64,000 nucleotides of DNA from Rhizobium sp. AQ_MP (GTDB lineage Bacteria; Pseudomonadota; Alphaproteobacteria; Rhizobiales; Rhizobiaceae), in NCBI RefSeq assembly GCF_014237835.1, contig NZ_JACJVI010000015.1:1-64000 (forward strand), given 5' to 3'. Both the position numbers and the translations under genes were made by a program. Positions within the stretch are counted from its first letter, which is position 1. Every line of letters starts with the position of its first letter. Positions 55,241 to 63,513 of this stretch are shown here, piece after piece. The notes under the pieces are model-generated. The model was given only the letters and a program-made list of their open reading frames with translations. It ran no database searches and was not told the origin of the DNA.

Positions 55241-56850
55241 CGAGCAGCACCCGCAACGAGAAGAGCGGGACCGGGCACAATCAGACGCTCCATTTCGCGA
55301 GGCTCGAATTTTGTGAGGCCGCCCGCATAGGTTCGACCAGACCGCTGCGTAATGTTTACCGACAGGTAGTCGACGAGGGCCTTCTTGGCATCCTCCGACA
55401 GCTCCTCGCGCGGATAGAGGCCGTGGGCGATATTGATGTGCCGCGCTTCGGCTCTGTTGATGACAAAGCCTGGCGGACGACGTGCCATATATGTCGAGAT
55501 AATCGGTGCAGCGGCACGGAGACCGACTGACCACCACGCTTTGCGATGGCTCGCTACGTAGCCTTTATCCCCGCCCATCCGACGCGCGATTTTCAAAAAT
55601 TTAGTTACTGCCTTGCGGTCGGCATTGTCGAGTTCATCAAGATCGGTGGGTATGTCGATCACGCAGCGTAGGCGCTTAGGATCGTGCAAAAGCCCGCCCG
55701 CTTCTAACACCTCGCGCGCACGCGTCACTGTGGGGAACAGCACCGAGTCCGGCAGGCCTGCGCTATGTTCGCCCGCAATCCATACACCATTCGCACCGGT
55801 CACAGTGCCGCGATGCACTCGGCACAGTTCGCCCAGCTCGACGTAGCCCTCCGGGGGCTTTTCCGTAATATGCGTCAGGTGCGACCAGCGGCTTTCCGTC
55901 GATAGCCGGTCGCGGTGGATTTTACGACCCTTGCCGAGTTCACCCAGCTTATCTAGGTCGTCAACGCGCTGAAAGTATACAGAGGTGGGTTTGGCTCCGA
56001 TCTCGAAAGTCGCAATTGCAGCTGTCGTAGCAGCATCTGGGAAAGGTTGTGCGTTGGGATCGATCACTGTCACGCTCTTGCCGCCAAGTGCGCCGAGCAT
56101 CAGCGTGCGCACGATGGCACCATAGTTCACGTCAAGCCATTCAGAGGCAGTTATGAAAGTGCCATAATCCTTGGGCTTTGCGTTTCGCGCCGTCGCGAGG
56201 AAGAAATACACGTGCAGGCCCGCCAGCTTGCTAGCTGAGAGACCCAGCTTCGAAGCTTCGATTGCAAGCCACTCTTTCCATTTCGGAGCTATTTGATGGT
56301 GCCGCACGTAGGGCGGATTTCCGATGTAGAGCGTGCTCCCATCCACGCGGTCGGAAAAACGACGATAGTCCCCCAATATGATACGCGAGCGATCGGCGAA
56401 GCCTGCTGCGGCAAGGTTCGCACGCGCCAATAGTGCCGCCAGCGGGTCAATATCGATACCGACAAGCTCTGCTTTGGGAAAAGCCGCGGCTGCGCGCATC
56501 AGAAAGCGCGCCGAACCGACGCCAGGATCGACAATGCGGACGGGATTACGCGTCGAGGCTGCCCAGTCCACCATCGTCTGCACGATAGGAGCTGGTGTAT
56601 AAGTCGCGCCGTGCTCGCGGCGTGTTTCCGAAGAGCGTAACGTAGAGAAGATATCTCCAAGAGGATCCTTCCCCGCGCGGATCAGGTCTTTCAACAGAGT
56701 AACTACCGCACCTTTGGGCGCAACGCCGGCTTCCTTCACGAGCGCGAGTTCCCCCGCGGTCAGTGAGCCGCCCGCGTTTTCTGCCCCCAGCGCGAGTGCC
56801 GCTGCGACCAGCTCGCTTTCGCTGTTGAAGATAGTCTGTAAGTCGGTCAT
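55237..56850 (-). CDS. DNA adenine-N6 methyltransferase of the XamI-like system
   Basis: A 537-residue gamma-type N6-adenine methyltransferase protecting host DNA from the linked endonuclease. The SAM-binding region is IVDPGVGSARFLMRAAAAFP and the catalytic motif NPPY lies at about 178-181 (LYIGNPPYVRHH). The N-terminal YTPAPIVQTMVDW is typical of TaqI-like enzymes. It is upstream of the endonuclease in one operon. Confidence 0.92.
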   Translation of the reverse strand: MTDLQTIFNSESELVAAALALGAENAGGSLTAGELALVKEAGVAPKGAVVTLLKDLIRAGKDPLGDIFSTLRSSETRREHGATYTPAPIVQTMVDWAASTRNPVRIVDPGVGSARFLMRAAAAFPKAELVGIDIDPLAALLARANLAAAGFADRSRIILGDYRRFSDRVDGSTLYIGNPPYVRHHQIAPKWKEWLAIEASKLGLSASKLAGLHVYFFLATARNAKPKDYGTFITASEWLDVNYGAIVRTLMLGALGGKSVTVIDPNAQPFPDAATTAAIATFEIGAKPTSVYFQRVDDLDKLGELGKGRKIHRDRLSTESRWSHLTHITEKPPEGYVELGELCRVHRGTVTGANGVWIAGEHSAGLPDSVLFPTVTRAREVLEAGGLLHDPKRLRCVIDIPTDLDELDNADRKAVTKFLKIARRMGGDKGYVASHRKAWWSVGLRAAAPIISTYMARRPPGFVINRAEARHINIAHGLYPREELSEDAKKALVDYLSVNITQRSGRTYAGGLTKFEPREMERLIVPGPALLVAGAAR

Positions 56851-56861
56851 GCCAATTGCCC

Positions 56862-57164
56862 TTACGCCGGCTTCGCTTGCGCGCGCAGTGTTTTATCTTG
56901 GAAGGGAAGGACATTTATCTCGCCTTCCCTTTGTCGTGCTTCGGCAATATCAAAGCTGTTTTGCATCCCCATCAGCCTCTCCATTGAAAGGCCAAAGGCT
57001 TTCTCGATACGCAGCGCCATTTCCGTAGAAAGGTGCGCGCGACCATTGAGCAGCTTCGATAGGGCCGGTCGCGTTACACCGAGCGCAGACGCCGCCTCTG
57101 TAACCGACAACCCACGGGCCTCGATGATCTCACCTTTGACGACGCTACCCGGATGTGCCGGCAT
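56862..57164 (-). CDS. HigA-like XRE-family regulator (solitary)
   Basis: About 100 residues from MPAHPGSVVKGEIIEARGLS, with a clear helix-turn-helix (VTEAASALGVTRPALSKLLN and GRAHLSTEMALRIEKAFGLS). It matches HigA antitoxins, but no HigB toxin gene lies upstream. It starts the operon that continues into the methyltransferase, so it may serve as a controller of the restriction system. An in-frame start at 57209 is an alternative. A matching operator dyad lies just upstream. Confidence 0.8.
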   Translation of the reverse strand: MPAHPGSVVKGEIIEARGLSVTEAASALGVTRPALSKLLNGRAHLSTEMALRIEKAFGLSMERLMGMQNSFDIAEARQREGEINVLPFQDKTLRAQAKPA

Positions 57165-57232
57165 CTTCGGTTTTAGTCTGGCTGACGTTCTAATCGCCGC
57201 CTCCCACAAGTCGACTCGTCGAAATTGTGTAT

Positions 57233-57248
57233 TCCGTAATGCTACGGA
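57233..57248. promoter_or_regulatory. Operator dyad for the HigA-like regulator
   Basis: TCCGTA-ATGC-TACGGA, a perfect 6-bp inverted repeat upstream of the regulator and restriction operon, as expected for a HigA-type autorepressor site. Confidence 0.6.
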
Positions 57249-57402
57249 TTACAATCCAATTCCCCTTTCGTTCTAAATGATATGCGAGCACTCCTGAACC
57301 AGCCGCGCCTGTTGTTTTAACCAGTCCCGTGATTCATAGTTTTCGGGATCGAGAGGAGAGGGGGATGCCGACATTGGTCCAACAGCTGAATGGAGGTCTG
57401 GC

Positions 57403-57615
57403 TTGAGGAATGTCTTGATCGTTTTCCTCATGGCAGGATGCACCTGGATGGGCTGGCGGTTAGCAGACGTCGAGCGCCAAAGGTACGCGTTGGTGACTGG
57501 CATTTGCGACATAGAACAAGCGCAGCCACGCTCACTGGATTGCCTTGCGACTGCTGAACCTCGTGTAAGCTGGCTGTGGAACCTGTATTACGGCATTTTG
57601 GGCTCAGCGGCTTAG
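57403..57615 (+). CDS. Small membrane/secreted protein (hypothetical)
   Basis: 70 residues starting with TTG (MRNVLIVFLMAGCTWMGWRL), with GGAGG about 11 bp upstream. It has one N-terminal hydrophobic segment and three cysteines. It ends 9 bp before the SRAP gene, so the two may be co-transcribed. No family was recognised. Confidence 0.5.
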   Translation: MRNVLIVFLMAGCTWMGWRLADVERQRYALVTGICDIEQAQPRSLDCLATAEPRVSWLWNLYYGILGSAA

Positions 57616-57624
57616 GACATCGAC

Positions 57625-58308
57625 ATGTGCGGTAGGTTCACCAACACAATGACCTGGGCGGAGATTCACGCCCTCTACAATATCCATGCGGAGAACCCGC
57701 CTCCGTCGAACATGCCGCCGCGGTACAACATCGCGCCGACACAGAACGTCCATTTCGCCCACAAGGACAAAGCCGGCGACCTCGAAATCGACTACGGACG
57801 CTGGTGGCTCGTGCCCTTCTTCGCCAAGGAATTGCCGAAGGCCGCGATGTTCAATGCGAGGATCGAGACCGTCGACACTTCAGGGGCATTCCGCGAACCC
57901 TTCAAGTCGAAGCGCTGCCTCATCCCGGCTGATGGCTATTTCGAATGGACCACAAGCGAAAAGGACGGCAAGAAAGACCCATGGCTGTTGCAGCTCCCTG
58001 ACGGAAAGCCTTTCTCCTTCGCCGGACTATGGGCGCATAACGACAAGCTAGGTGTCACCAGCTGCACGATCATCACAGCGCCAGCCGTTGACCACATTGC
58101 GCACATTCATACGCGAATGCCCGTCATGCTGGATCCATCGGCCTATGAGCCCTGGTTGGATGCCTCTGTTCAGGGTGCTGACGCGAAAGCCTTCCTTCTT
58201 GAAAACCAGATCGACAGTCAGCTTGAGTTTTACCGTGTCGGCCGGGAGGTGAATTCGTCTCGCTATGATGGCAGCGACACGAAAAAGCCAATCCTGAACT
58301 CCTTGTAG
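57625..58308 (+). CDS. SRAP-family DNA-protein crosslink protein (HMCES/YedK)
   Basis: A 227-residue SOS-response-associated peptidase-type protein. The catalytic Cys2 (MCGRFTN), Asn in PRYNIAPTQNV, Glu in RCLIPADGYFEW and His in IHTRMPVML are all present. It caps abasic sites in single-stranded DNA by a covalent thiazolidine bond. It lies 2 kb from umuDC, also a damage-response function. Confidence 0.93.
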   Translation: MCGRFTNTMTWAEIHALYNIHAENPPPSNMPPRYNIAPTQNVHFAHKDKAGDLEIDYGRWWLVPFFAKELPKAAMFNARIETVDTSGAFREPFKSKRCLIPADGYFEWTTSEKDGKKDPWLLQLPDGKPFSFAGLWAHNDKLGVTSCTIITAPAVDHIAHIHTRMPVMLDPSAYEPWLDASVQGADAKAFLLENQIDSQLEFYRVGREVNSSRYDGSDTKKPILNSL

Positions 58309-58332
58309 GAGCTTCAGAACAAGGAGAGTCCG

Positions 58333-58632
58333 ATGAGATCGCCGTTCTATCCCATACCGATGCTTTTTGCCGGAATGACTTTGGTCGTATCCGGCTGCAA
58401 TGCGGATGGTGCCTCGACCTCCATGGCGGCAGGACAATGCAAGTCCGAAGCCGCGCAGGGGCTGGTCGGCAAGCAAAAACCGACAGATGCAGAGGCGATG
58501 CAGCTGACCGGCTCTAAGACGGTTCGCCAGATCCAACCCGGCGATATGGTGACCCAGGACTTTAGAGAGGATCGGCTGACGATCGAGACGGATCCCGCAT
58601 CCAGCATTGTTGTTCGAGCCACCTGCGGCTGA
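58333..58632 (+). CDS. I78-family peptidase-inhibitor-like lipoprotein
   Basis: A 99-residue protein with a lipoprotein signal (MTLVVSGCNADG) and the I78 inhibitor fold signature (AAQGLVGKQ, TGSKTVRQIQPGDMVTQDF, DRLTIETD). I78 proteins inhibit serine proteases. GGAGAG precedes the ATG. A terminator follows. Confidence 0.85.
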   Translation: MRSPFYPIPMLFAGMTLVVSGCNADGASTSMAAGQCKSEAAQGLVGKQKPTDAEAMQLTGSKTVRQIQPGDMVTQDFREDRLTIETDPASSIVVRATCG

Positions 58633-58680
58633 TTGAGCTGTGCCAGTCATGGTAACTACTGGTTAACCAAGAGGGCAGTC

Positions 58681-58706
58681 GCCCCCGTAGAATCGGGGGG
58701 CTTTTG
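58681..58706 (+). terminator. Rho-independent terminator after the I78 gene
   Basis: GCCCCC-GTAGAATC-GGGGGG followed by CTTTTG, about 48 bp past the stop codon. Confidence 0.8.
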
Positions 58707-58738
58707 CGTTAGCTTCGGGGGCCGGTACGGAGCTATCT

Positions 58739-59080
58739 ATGGGACAGAGCTTTTCTGCTTATCTGAGCACTGCGCAGACAGTCAGATCAGTGAGGCAGAT
58801 ACACACAATCACCACCGCAATATGCGAAGATCCCTATGCATCAGAGCATTTAAAGCGCACTAGCGCGGCTTTGACGCGAAAGCTGGAACAAGTCATTGAC
58901 CGGCCGATTGCGAGCGCTGCCTTCCTCGCCTCCATCTGGCGTGATTTTCGCGGCCTCAACACGCTCCTGGAGAGGGAATACGGCAGGCTGAACCTCCTTC
59001 TGCCCAAGGGTGAAACCGAGCCTATGGATGATTGGCGGTTCCTTAAAGAAAAAGGGCCAGCGGAAAGCCGCGGCCCTTAA
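58739..59080 (+). CDS. Hypothetical 113-residue protein
   Basis: 113 residues (MGQSFSAYLSTAQTVRSVRQ...) with mixed helical content and no signal. ATG 58739 gives the longest sensible product, but no strong ribosome site is seen. No family was recognised. Its stop lies inside a hairpin at 59052-59078. Confidence 0.45.
   Translation: MGQSFSAYLSTAQTVRSVRQIHTITTAICEDPYASEHLKRTSAALTRKLEQVIDRPIASAAFLASIWRDFRGLNTLLEREYGRLNLLLPKGETEPMDDWRFLKEKGPAESRGP
59052..59078 (-). terminator. Hairpin ending the hypothetical gene (minus-strand terminator form)
   Basis: AAGGGCC and GGCCCTT arms with an inner GCGG/CCGC pair. An A-run on the plus-strand left side means a T-run follows on the minus strand, so it would terminate leftward transcription, for example from the small gene at 59.4 kb. 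Confidence 0.6.
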
Positions 59081-59194
59081 GGTGTGGGGGTCAATAACCT
59101 CCAGAGGGGAACAGCCGACGCGCGGCCTGGGAGGAGGGGTGCGCACGTCAACTACCCACCCATATGGGTCCCCGTCACATGGCCCGCAAGGCGA

Positions 59195-59383
59195 CTAGTC
59201 GGAGTTTCGGTACGGACTTCCTTTTGTTGCCTTCCCGTTTGGATCCTGTTCAGCCTGAGAAAGCCGCTGCAACAGGGCGTCGATGCGGCCGTCATTCGGT
59301 ATCGGCTGATGATTGGCCTGTGCCGCCTTGCGAACCATGTCGCTACAGGCGAGCTGCCTGAATACGTGAGATCTATCTGTCAT
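59195..59383 (-). CDS. Small protein (hypothetical)
   Basis: 62 residues (MTDRSHVFRQLACSDMVRKA...) with an excellent GGAGGGG ribosome site 6 bp before the ATG. It is helical and basic, followed by a polar tail. Likely real, function unknown; its transcript could end at the hairpin near 59.05 kb. Confidence 0.55.
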   Translation of the reverse strand: MTDRSHVFRQLACSDMVRKAAQANHQPIPNDGRIDALLQRLSQAEQDPNGKATKGSPYRNSD

Positions 59384-59648
59384 CGCTGCCCCTCCGCCGC
59401 CAGAACGCCGTGAGGAGTCTCAGGTTCCGATCTGAAGTGATGGAGAGATACGGAGAGGTAAAATCTCTCTCAACATCAACCATTACACCGACAAGGGAGG
59501 GTCCGCGTCAATGATGAGCGGTTCCCCCAATTTCGCCGCTGCGCAACGAAATCGGCTCCCCCACGCCCCGCAGGCCGCCTCCGGCGGTCATTGACCCGAA
59601 CCTCCCTCGTCGATCCCGAACCTTTGTTTTCATTCAAAGGAGCCGACG

Positions 59649-59813
59649 ATGACCACTTACGACCACATCAACGAACTGCGCGCCGAACTTGCAGCGTCAA
59701 TCGACCAGGCCGAGCGTCAGCAGATCGCAGCCGAGCTGGCGGCGGCCGAAGCGAAGCTTGCCGAAGAAGAGGCCGCATTCGATGCGCTGATCAGCGCCGA
59801 GCCGCCCCACTAG
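59649..59813 (+). CDS. Small acidic coiled-coil protein (hypothetical)
   Basis: 54 residues (MTTYDHINELRAELAASIDQ then an Ala/Glu-rich helix) with AAAGGAG 7 bp before the ATG. The composition suggests a single long helix or coiled coil. It is too short for domain searches. Confidence 0.65.
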   Translation: MTTYDHINELRAELAASIDQAERQQIAAELAAAEAKLAEEEAAFDALISAEPPH

Positions 59814-59855
59814 GGCGGCTCTTTTCAATGCCGGCGCCTTGGGTATTGTCGCGCT

Positions 59856-60074
59856 ATGGTCAAGCGCGTCTTTCTATTCTCAGGAATAGCCGTCTGCCTG
59901 TTTGCAGTCGGCTTCTGGTACTTTGTAGCGAGCCTCAGTTGTGGTCTGGACGGCGCGGGCGGATGTAGCAACCTTCCCCCGGCGCCATGGAAATATCCGG
60001 ATGCCCTCGCCTACTCCCTGCCGTTCTTAGGCTTGGGCATTGTGTTTATCCTGGCGAGCCGGCGTTTTCGGTAA
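59856..60074 (+). CDS. Small two-helix membrane protein (hypothetical)
   Basis: 72 residues with hydrophobic segments at both ends (VFLFSGIAVCLFAVGFWYFV and AYSLPFLGLGIVFILASRRF) and a Cys-containing loop (LSCGLDGAGGCSNLPPAPW). Likely an inner-membrane protein of unknown role. It is convergent with the next gene. Confidence 0.55.
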   Translation: MVKRVFLFSGIAVCLFAVGFWYFVASLSCGLDGAGGCSNLPPAPWKYPDALAYSLPFLGLGIVFILASRRFR

Positions 60075-60311
60075 CTAACCACGATCTATAAGAACGCCGA
60101 TCCTCAGGAGGCAGGGAAACCGCGCCTCACAATGATCTGCCCCCTTCCGGTCGCACCCAATCGCGAGGGCGCGCTTGAGGTCGACGAACTGACAGCTGGC
60201 GCCGTATTTCTTCACCAATGCTTTCCGATCAAGCACGGCGTAACGGTCGCAGCGCCGGCACTCGACGTCGATCTTTTCCGCTCGGTAGTCCTTCAGCCGA
60301 GGCAGGCTCAT
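60075..60311 (-). CDS. Small zinc-ribbon-like protein (hypothetical)
   Basis: 78 residues (MSLPRLKDYRAEKIDVECRR...) with CxxC (ECRRCDR) and later Cys in SCQFVDL, IGCDRKGADHCEARF and PCLLRIG, consistent with a zinc-binding fold. GAGGGA precedes the ATG. It lies downstream of umuC on the same strand (27 bp gap) and may belong to the same transcript. Confidence 0.6.
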   Translation of the reverse strand: MSLPRLKDYRAEKIDVECRRCDRYAVLDRKALVKKYGASCQFVDLKRALAIGCDRKGADHCEARFPCLLRIGVLIDRG

Positions 60312-60338
60312 CCAAATCCCTCGCTTCTTCTTCGTTTT

Positions 60339-61610
60339 CTAGCGCGCCATGGCTACGGGCAGTTCTTTGATATTCGTGGTGTAGCGCGGCGATCGACGGT
60401 CAAACTTGGTTTGCCAGTCGCGCTTGATGCCGGCCGAGGCCGGGATAAGCGAGCCACGCCCGAATTTCCCATTGACCGCATCCAGGGCGGTCATCAGCCG
60501 TTGCGACTGGTCACGGTCCCGCGCATCGAACAGGGGCCGAGGCTGTGACGCCGCCCGCACCAGATCGTTCATGATGATTCCGGCCTTTGCGTAGCGATGG
60601 CCGTCCCTGAAGATCTTGCGCGCTCCGCTCTGAGCAGCCCGGATCAGATCAAAAGTATCGTTCGAAGCCTCGGGAAAATGGACTGTCGTTTGAGCAGAGT
60701 GCGGTTTGTCCTTCGAGTTGAAGCGCGACGTATGCATGAAGACCGCCATATGTGTCGCCTCGAGGCCATGCCGTCGCAGCTTCTCTCCCGCCCTCATCGC
60801 ATAGGCCGCGACTGCCTCGAGCATTCCGGCCAGATCCGTAACCGGCGTTCCAAAGGATCGGGTTACGGCGCAGCCCTTCCGTTGTGGCGGCACGTCTTCG
60901 AGCGGCAGGCATGAAATGCCCTGCAGCTCCAGAACCGTCCTCTCCCCCACCACGCTCAGAAGATTGCGGGCGAGCCGCGCATCAACACGCGCCAAGTCGC
61001 CGGCTGTTTCGATACCCAGGCCGAATAGCTTTCGCTCTGATGCCGATCCGACGCCCCAAACCTCCCCAACCTCGACGCGATCGAGCCAGCTTTGCCGAAC
61101 GGCTGCATCTGTCAGATCGCAGACGCCGCCAAGCTCAGAGTTCTTCTTGGCAACGTGGTTTGCGAACTTCGCCAGTGTCTTGCTCGGGCCAATGCCGACA
61201 CAGGTCGGGATCCCGGTCCATTGCTGAACTGTGGACCGAAGATCGCGGCCGAAGGCGACGCGATCGGCGGGCCTGATGTCGGTCATATCCAAAAAGCTTT
61301 CATCGATCGAATAGACCTCAACATCCGGAGACCATTGCCGATAGATCGCATTCAGCCTGGCGCTCATGTCGCCATAAAGGGTGTAGTTGCTGGAATAGAC
61401 CGCCACATCATTGTCACGACAGAGATCGCGGATCTTGAAGTAGGGTTCGCCCATGCCAATGCCGAGCGCCTTGGCCTCCGCCGTCCTGGCAACGGCGCAT
61501 CCGTCGTTGTTGGACAGAACAATCACCGGCCGCTTTGCGATGGCAGGGTCAAAGACGCGCTCGCAGGAGCAATAGAATGAGTTGCCGTCAATCAGTGCAA
61601 ATGAGGTCAT
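60339..61610 (-). CDS. umuC: Y-family DNA polymerase subunit UmuC
   Basis: A 423-residue translesion polymerase. The catalytic acids are in [19 protein letters not shown] and [10 protein letters not shown], with [20 protein letters not shown] near the start. ATG 61610 overlaps the umuD stop (ATGA). With UmuD it would form Pol V for error-prone bypass during SOS. Confidence 0.95.
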   Translation of the reverse strand: MTSFALIDGNSFYCSCERVFDPAIAKRPVIVLSNNDGCAVARTAEAKALGIGMGEPYFKIRDLCRDNDVAVYSSNYTLYGDMSARLNAIYRQWSPDVEVYSIDESFLDMTDIRPADRVAFGRDLRSTVQQWTGIPTCVGIGPSKTLAKFANHVAKKNSELGGVCDLTDAAVRQSWLDRVEVGEVWGVGSASERKLFGLGIETAGDLARVDARLARNLLSVVGERTVLELQGISCLPLEDVPPQRKGCAVTRSFGTPVTDLAGMLEAVAAYAMRAGEKLRRHGLEATHMAVFMHTSRFNSKDKPHSAQTTVHFPEASNDTFDLIRAAQSGARKIFRDGHRYAKAGIIMNDLVRAASQPRPLFDARDRDQSQRLMTALDAVNGKFGRGSLIPASAGIKRDWQTKFDRRSPRYTTNIKELPVAMAR

Positions 61611-62038
61611 CCCTGCTTCCTCGGTCGCAGCCAATGGACGTTGCAAAGTGCGACACCCCAGATCTCGACTTCTGCGATCTCTGGAAGGTCGAACAGCGGC
61701 ATGTCCGAATTCTCAAACATCAGCCGCGGCCGACCGCCCGTCATGCGCAGCCGCTTCAATGATCGCTCGCCGTGCACGGTCGCCACGACAATATCGCCAT
61801 CGACCGGCCGCACGCTTCGGTCGACCACGATCAGATCCCCATGGAAGATCCCGGCGTCTCGCATCGAATTGCCGTCGACCTTCCACAAGAAGGTTGCCGG
61901 CGGGTTCCGGATCAGGAGCTTGGTAAGGTCGATGGACTCTTCAATGTAGTCATCTGCGGGTGATGGAAAGCCGGCGCATAACCCGTGGAGCATGAGAGGC
62001 ACATAGATTTCTGCCTCGATTTTCAGGCCGGCGAGCAT
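61607..62038 (-). CDS. umuD: SOS mutagenesis protein UmuD
   Basis: A 143-residue S24-family self-cleaving protein. The cleavage site is A22-G23 in CAGFPSP, and the Ser-Lys dyad is S58 (GNSMRDAG) and K95 (RSLKRLRM). After RecA-stimulated cleavage it activates UmuC. A consensus alphaproteobacterial LexA box lies about 35 bp upstream. Confidence 0.95.
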   Translation of the reverse strand: MLAGLKIEAEIYVPLMLHGLCAGFPSPADDYIEESIDLTKLLIRNPPATFLWKVDGNSMRDAGIFHGDLIVVDRSVRPVDGDIVVATVHGERSLKRLRMTGGRPRLMFENSDMPLFDLPEIAEVEIWGVALCNVHWLRPRKQG

Positions 62039-62071
62039 TCAATTGGATCCTTTCACGACTGGTAGCGAAAG

Positions 62072-62086
62072 GAACAAACAGGGAAC
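62072..62086 (-). promoter_or_regulatory. LexA box controlling umuDC
   Basis: GAAC-N7-GAAC on the plus strand, i.e. GTTC-N7-GTTC on the transcribed strand, the exact alphaproteobacterial LexA consensus, about 35 bp before umuD. Confidence 0.9.
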
Positions 62087-62163
62087 ACATGGGGCGTCAA
62101 AAATCAAGGTAGAAGATTACGCGATCCTAATCGAAGGCTTCGCTTCAAAAGCGAGTGGGGGGA

Positions 62164-63003
62164 CTAATCTCGTTTTCTGTCGCCGCCATCTGCCATCGGA
62201 TCGTAACCATGCTTGGTCCAATGGTCGTTCTGATCACGCAGCAAATCATAAGATCCTTCAACGACAAACTCGAAATGCGGAGCCTGATCTGGCCTGCGGA
62301 CTGCCTCCCATAGATGGCCGCTGAGGGCATCTGCAGCTCTTATCTGCGCCTTGGATCGCCACTCATCGTCCCGGGCGCGATCAAAACTCCCTACCATGAG
62401 CGCGAGCTCATACAATAACCCTCGAGCGTGAACATATGGAATAAAGCGAAGGTAATGGAGGTTGAGTTCAACGCGTGCTGACCGCTCGCCTGTCGACTTT
62501 TGTCGAGCCAGGAGCATTCCGGCTCCCAGCGTCACCTGAAAACTGCCGACCTCGCAGGAGTTGTACCATACGGCGTAGGTCCGCCCGATGTCTGGTGCAT
62601 CGTAGCCGCGAGCATCAGTGCTTGGCAGCTCTTCGATGGCCCATGGATCCGCGAGGTGCTTATTCAGCAACGCTGCGAACCATCGAAAATCGTGAAACAG
62701 AACTTCATGCTCAGGCCGTATCCACGATGAGATAGCGCCACCTCCAGCAAGGCTTTCCGGCTGTCGATGTTGCGGGACATGTCGAGGTCCTTCAAGCAGG
62801 GCTAAGACGCCCGAATAGTCCGTGTGAACGACTCTCGCCTCGACGGTATCTAGCCTGCTTTCGATGTGCATAAGTGCGATCGCACCGATTGCTGCAATGA
62901 CGCCGATTGTCATCCAGAGGTCAGAGATCCCGAAGAAACTCTTCACTACGGATGCAGCAGCCACTGCCGCACCGATACCGAGATAAAACTTAAATCGTCC
63001 CAC
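62164..63003 (-). CDS. Membrane-anchored protein of unknown function
   Basis: About 279 residues from a GTG at 63003, with a G-rich ribosome site about 8-13 bp upstream. The N-terminus has two hydrophobic segments (FYLGIGAAVAAASVVKSFFG and LWMTIGVIAAIGAIALMHIE). A soluble C-terminal domain contains YAVWYNSCEVGSFQVTLGAG and YLRFIPYVHARGLLYELALM. It is not co-directionally linked to umuDC (its start lies downstream on the plus strand). No family was recognised; possibly a defence or signalling effector. Confidence 0.6.
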   Translation of the reverse strand: MGRFKFYLGIGAAVAAASVVKSFFGISDLWMTIGVIAAIGAIALMHIESRLDTVEARVVHTDYSGVLALLEGPRHVPQHRQPESLAGGGAISSWIRPEHEVLFHDFRWFAALLNKHLADPWAIEELPSTDARGYDAPDIGRTYAVWYNSCEVGSFQVTLGAGMLLARQKSTGERSARVELNLHYLRFIPYVHARGLLYELALMVGSFDRARDDEWRSKAQIRAADALSGHLWEAVRRPDQAPHFEFVVEGSYDLLRDQNDHWTKHGYDPMADGGDRKRD

Positions 63004-63165
63004 TTCGCGATCCCCCGCCTCTTGCTGAAGAGTTTTAGGGAGGGTTCCGCAGACTGTCCATGCGCAGGTTGTGCTTGTGAAAGCGCAGATTTGCACCTAA
63101 CGCGAGTTCAAGCCGAGTGGTAGGCTAGAGGGCATTGTCACGATGGAGAGAATGGAGCTCGCGCC

Positions 63166-63513
63166 ATGGCTGACGAAGTAGAAGATCTTTCAAGAACCCT
63201 GATCTGGACGGTGGGTATGATCACTCAAGCCGATCCAGACGATCTCAGGCGTGTATCAAGGGCATATCGAGAAGCGCAGGATCTTGTTTCCCAGATCCCG
63301 AAGAATGAAGAAGGCGCGCGTCCTCGCATCGTCGCTTGTTTTCACCGCTCAGACGAGTATCGAGCCGCAGACGATATCGCCTGCGTCGGATGGATCCTGA
63401 CGGCGATCCAGGAGCGCGTGAACGAAGGCGATTTGCCCGACTGGCGGAAACTGCGAACCGTCGTGAAGAAGGCAGTGAAACTGCTACCGGATTCGACACG
63501 CACGCTTCACTGA
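63166..63513 (+). CDS. Hypothetical 115-residue protein
   Basis: 115 residues (MADEVEDLSRTLIWTVGMIT...) with GGAG about 8 bp before ATG 63166. It is soluble, with two predicted helices and a central ARPRIVACFHRSDEY segment. No family was recognised. It is divergent from the membrane-anchored protein at 62.2-63.0 kb. Confidence 0.5.
   Translation: MADEVEDLSRTLIWTVGMITQADPDDLRRVSRAYREAQDLVSQIPKNEEGARPRIVACFHRSDEYRAADDIACVGWILTAIQERVNEGDLPDWRKLRTVVKKAVKLLPDSTRTLH

Noticed and set aside
57403-57615. Small gene as a relocated trbK
   Set aside because: It has a hydrophobic N-terminus and cysteines but no convincing lipobox or TrbK pattern, and lies 15 kb from trb.
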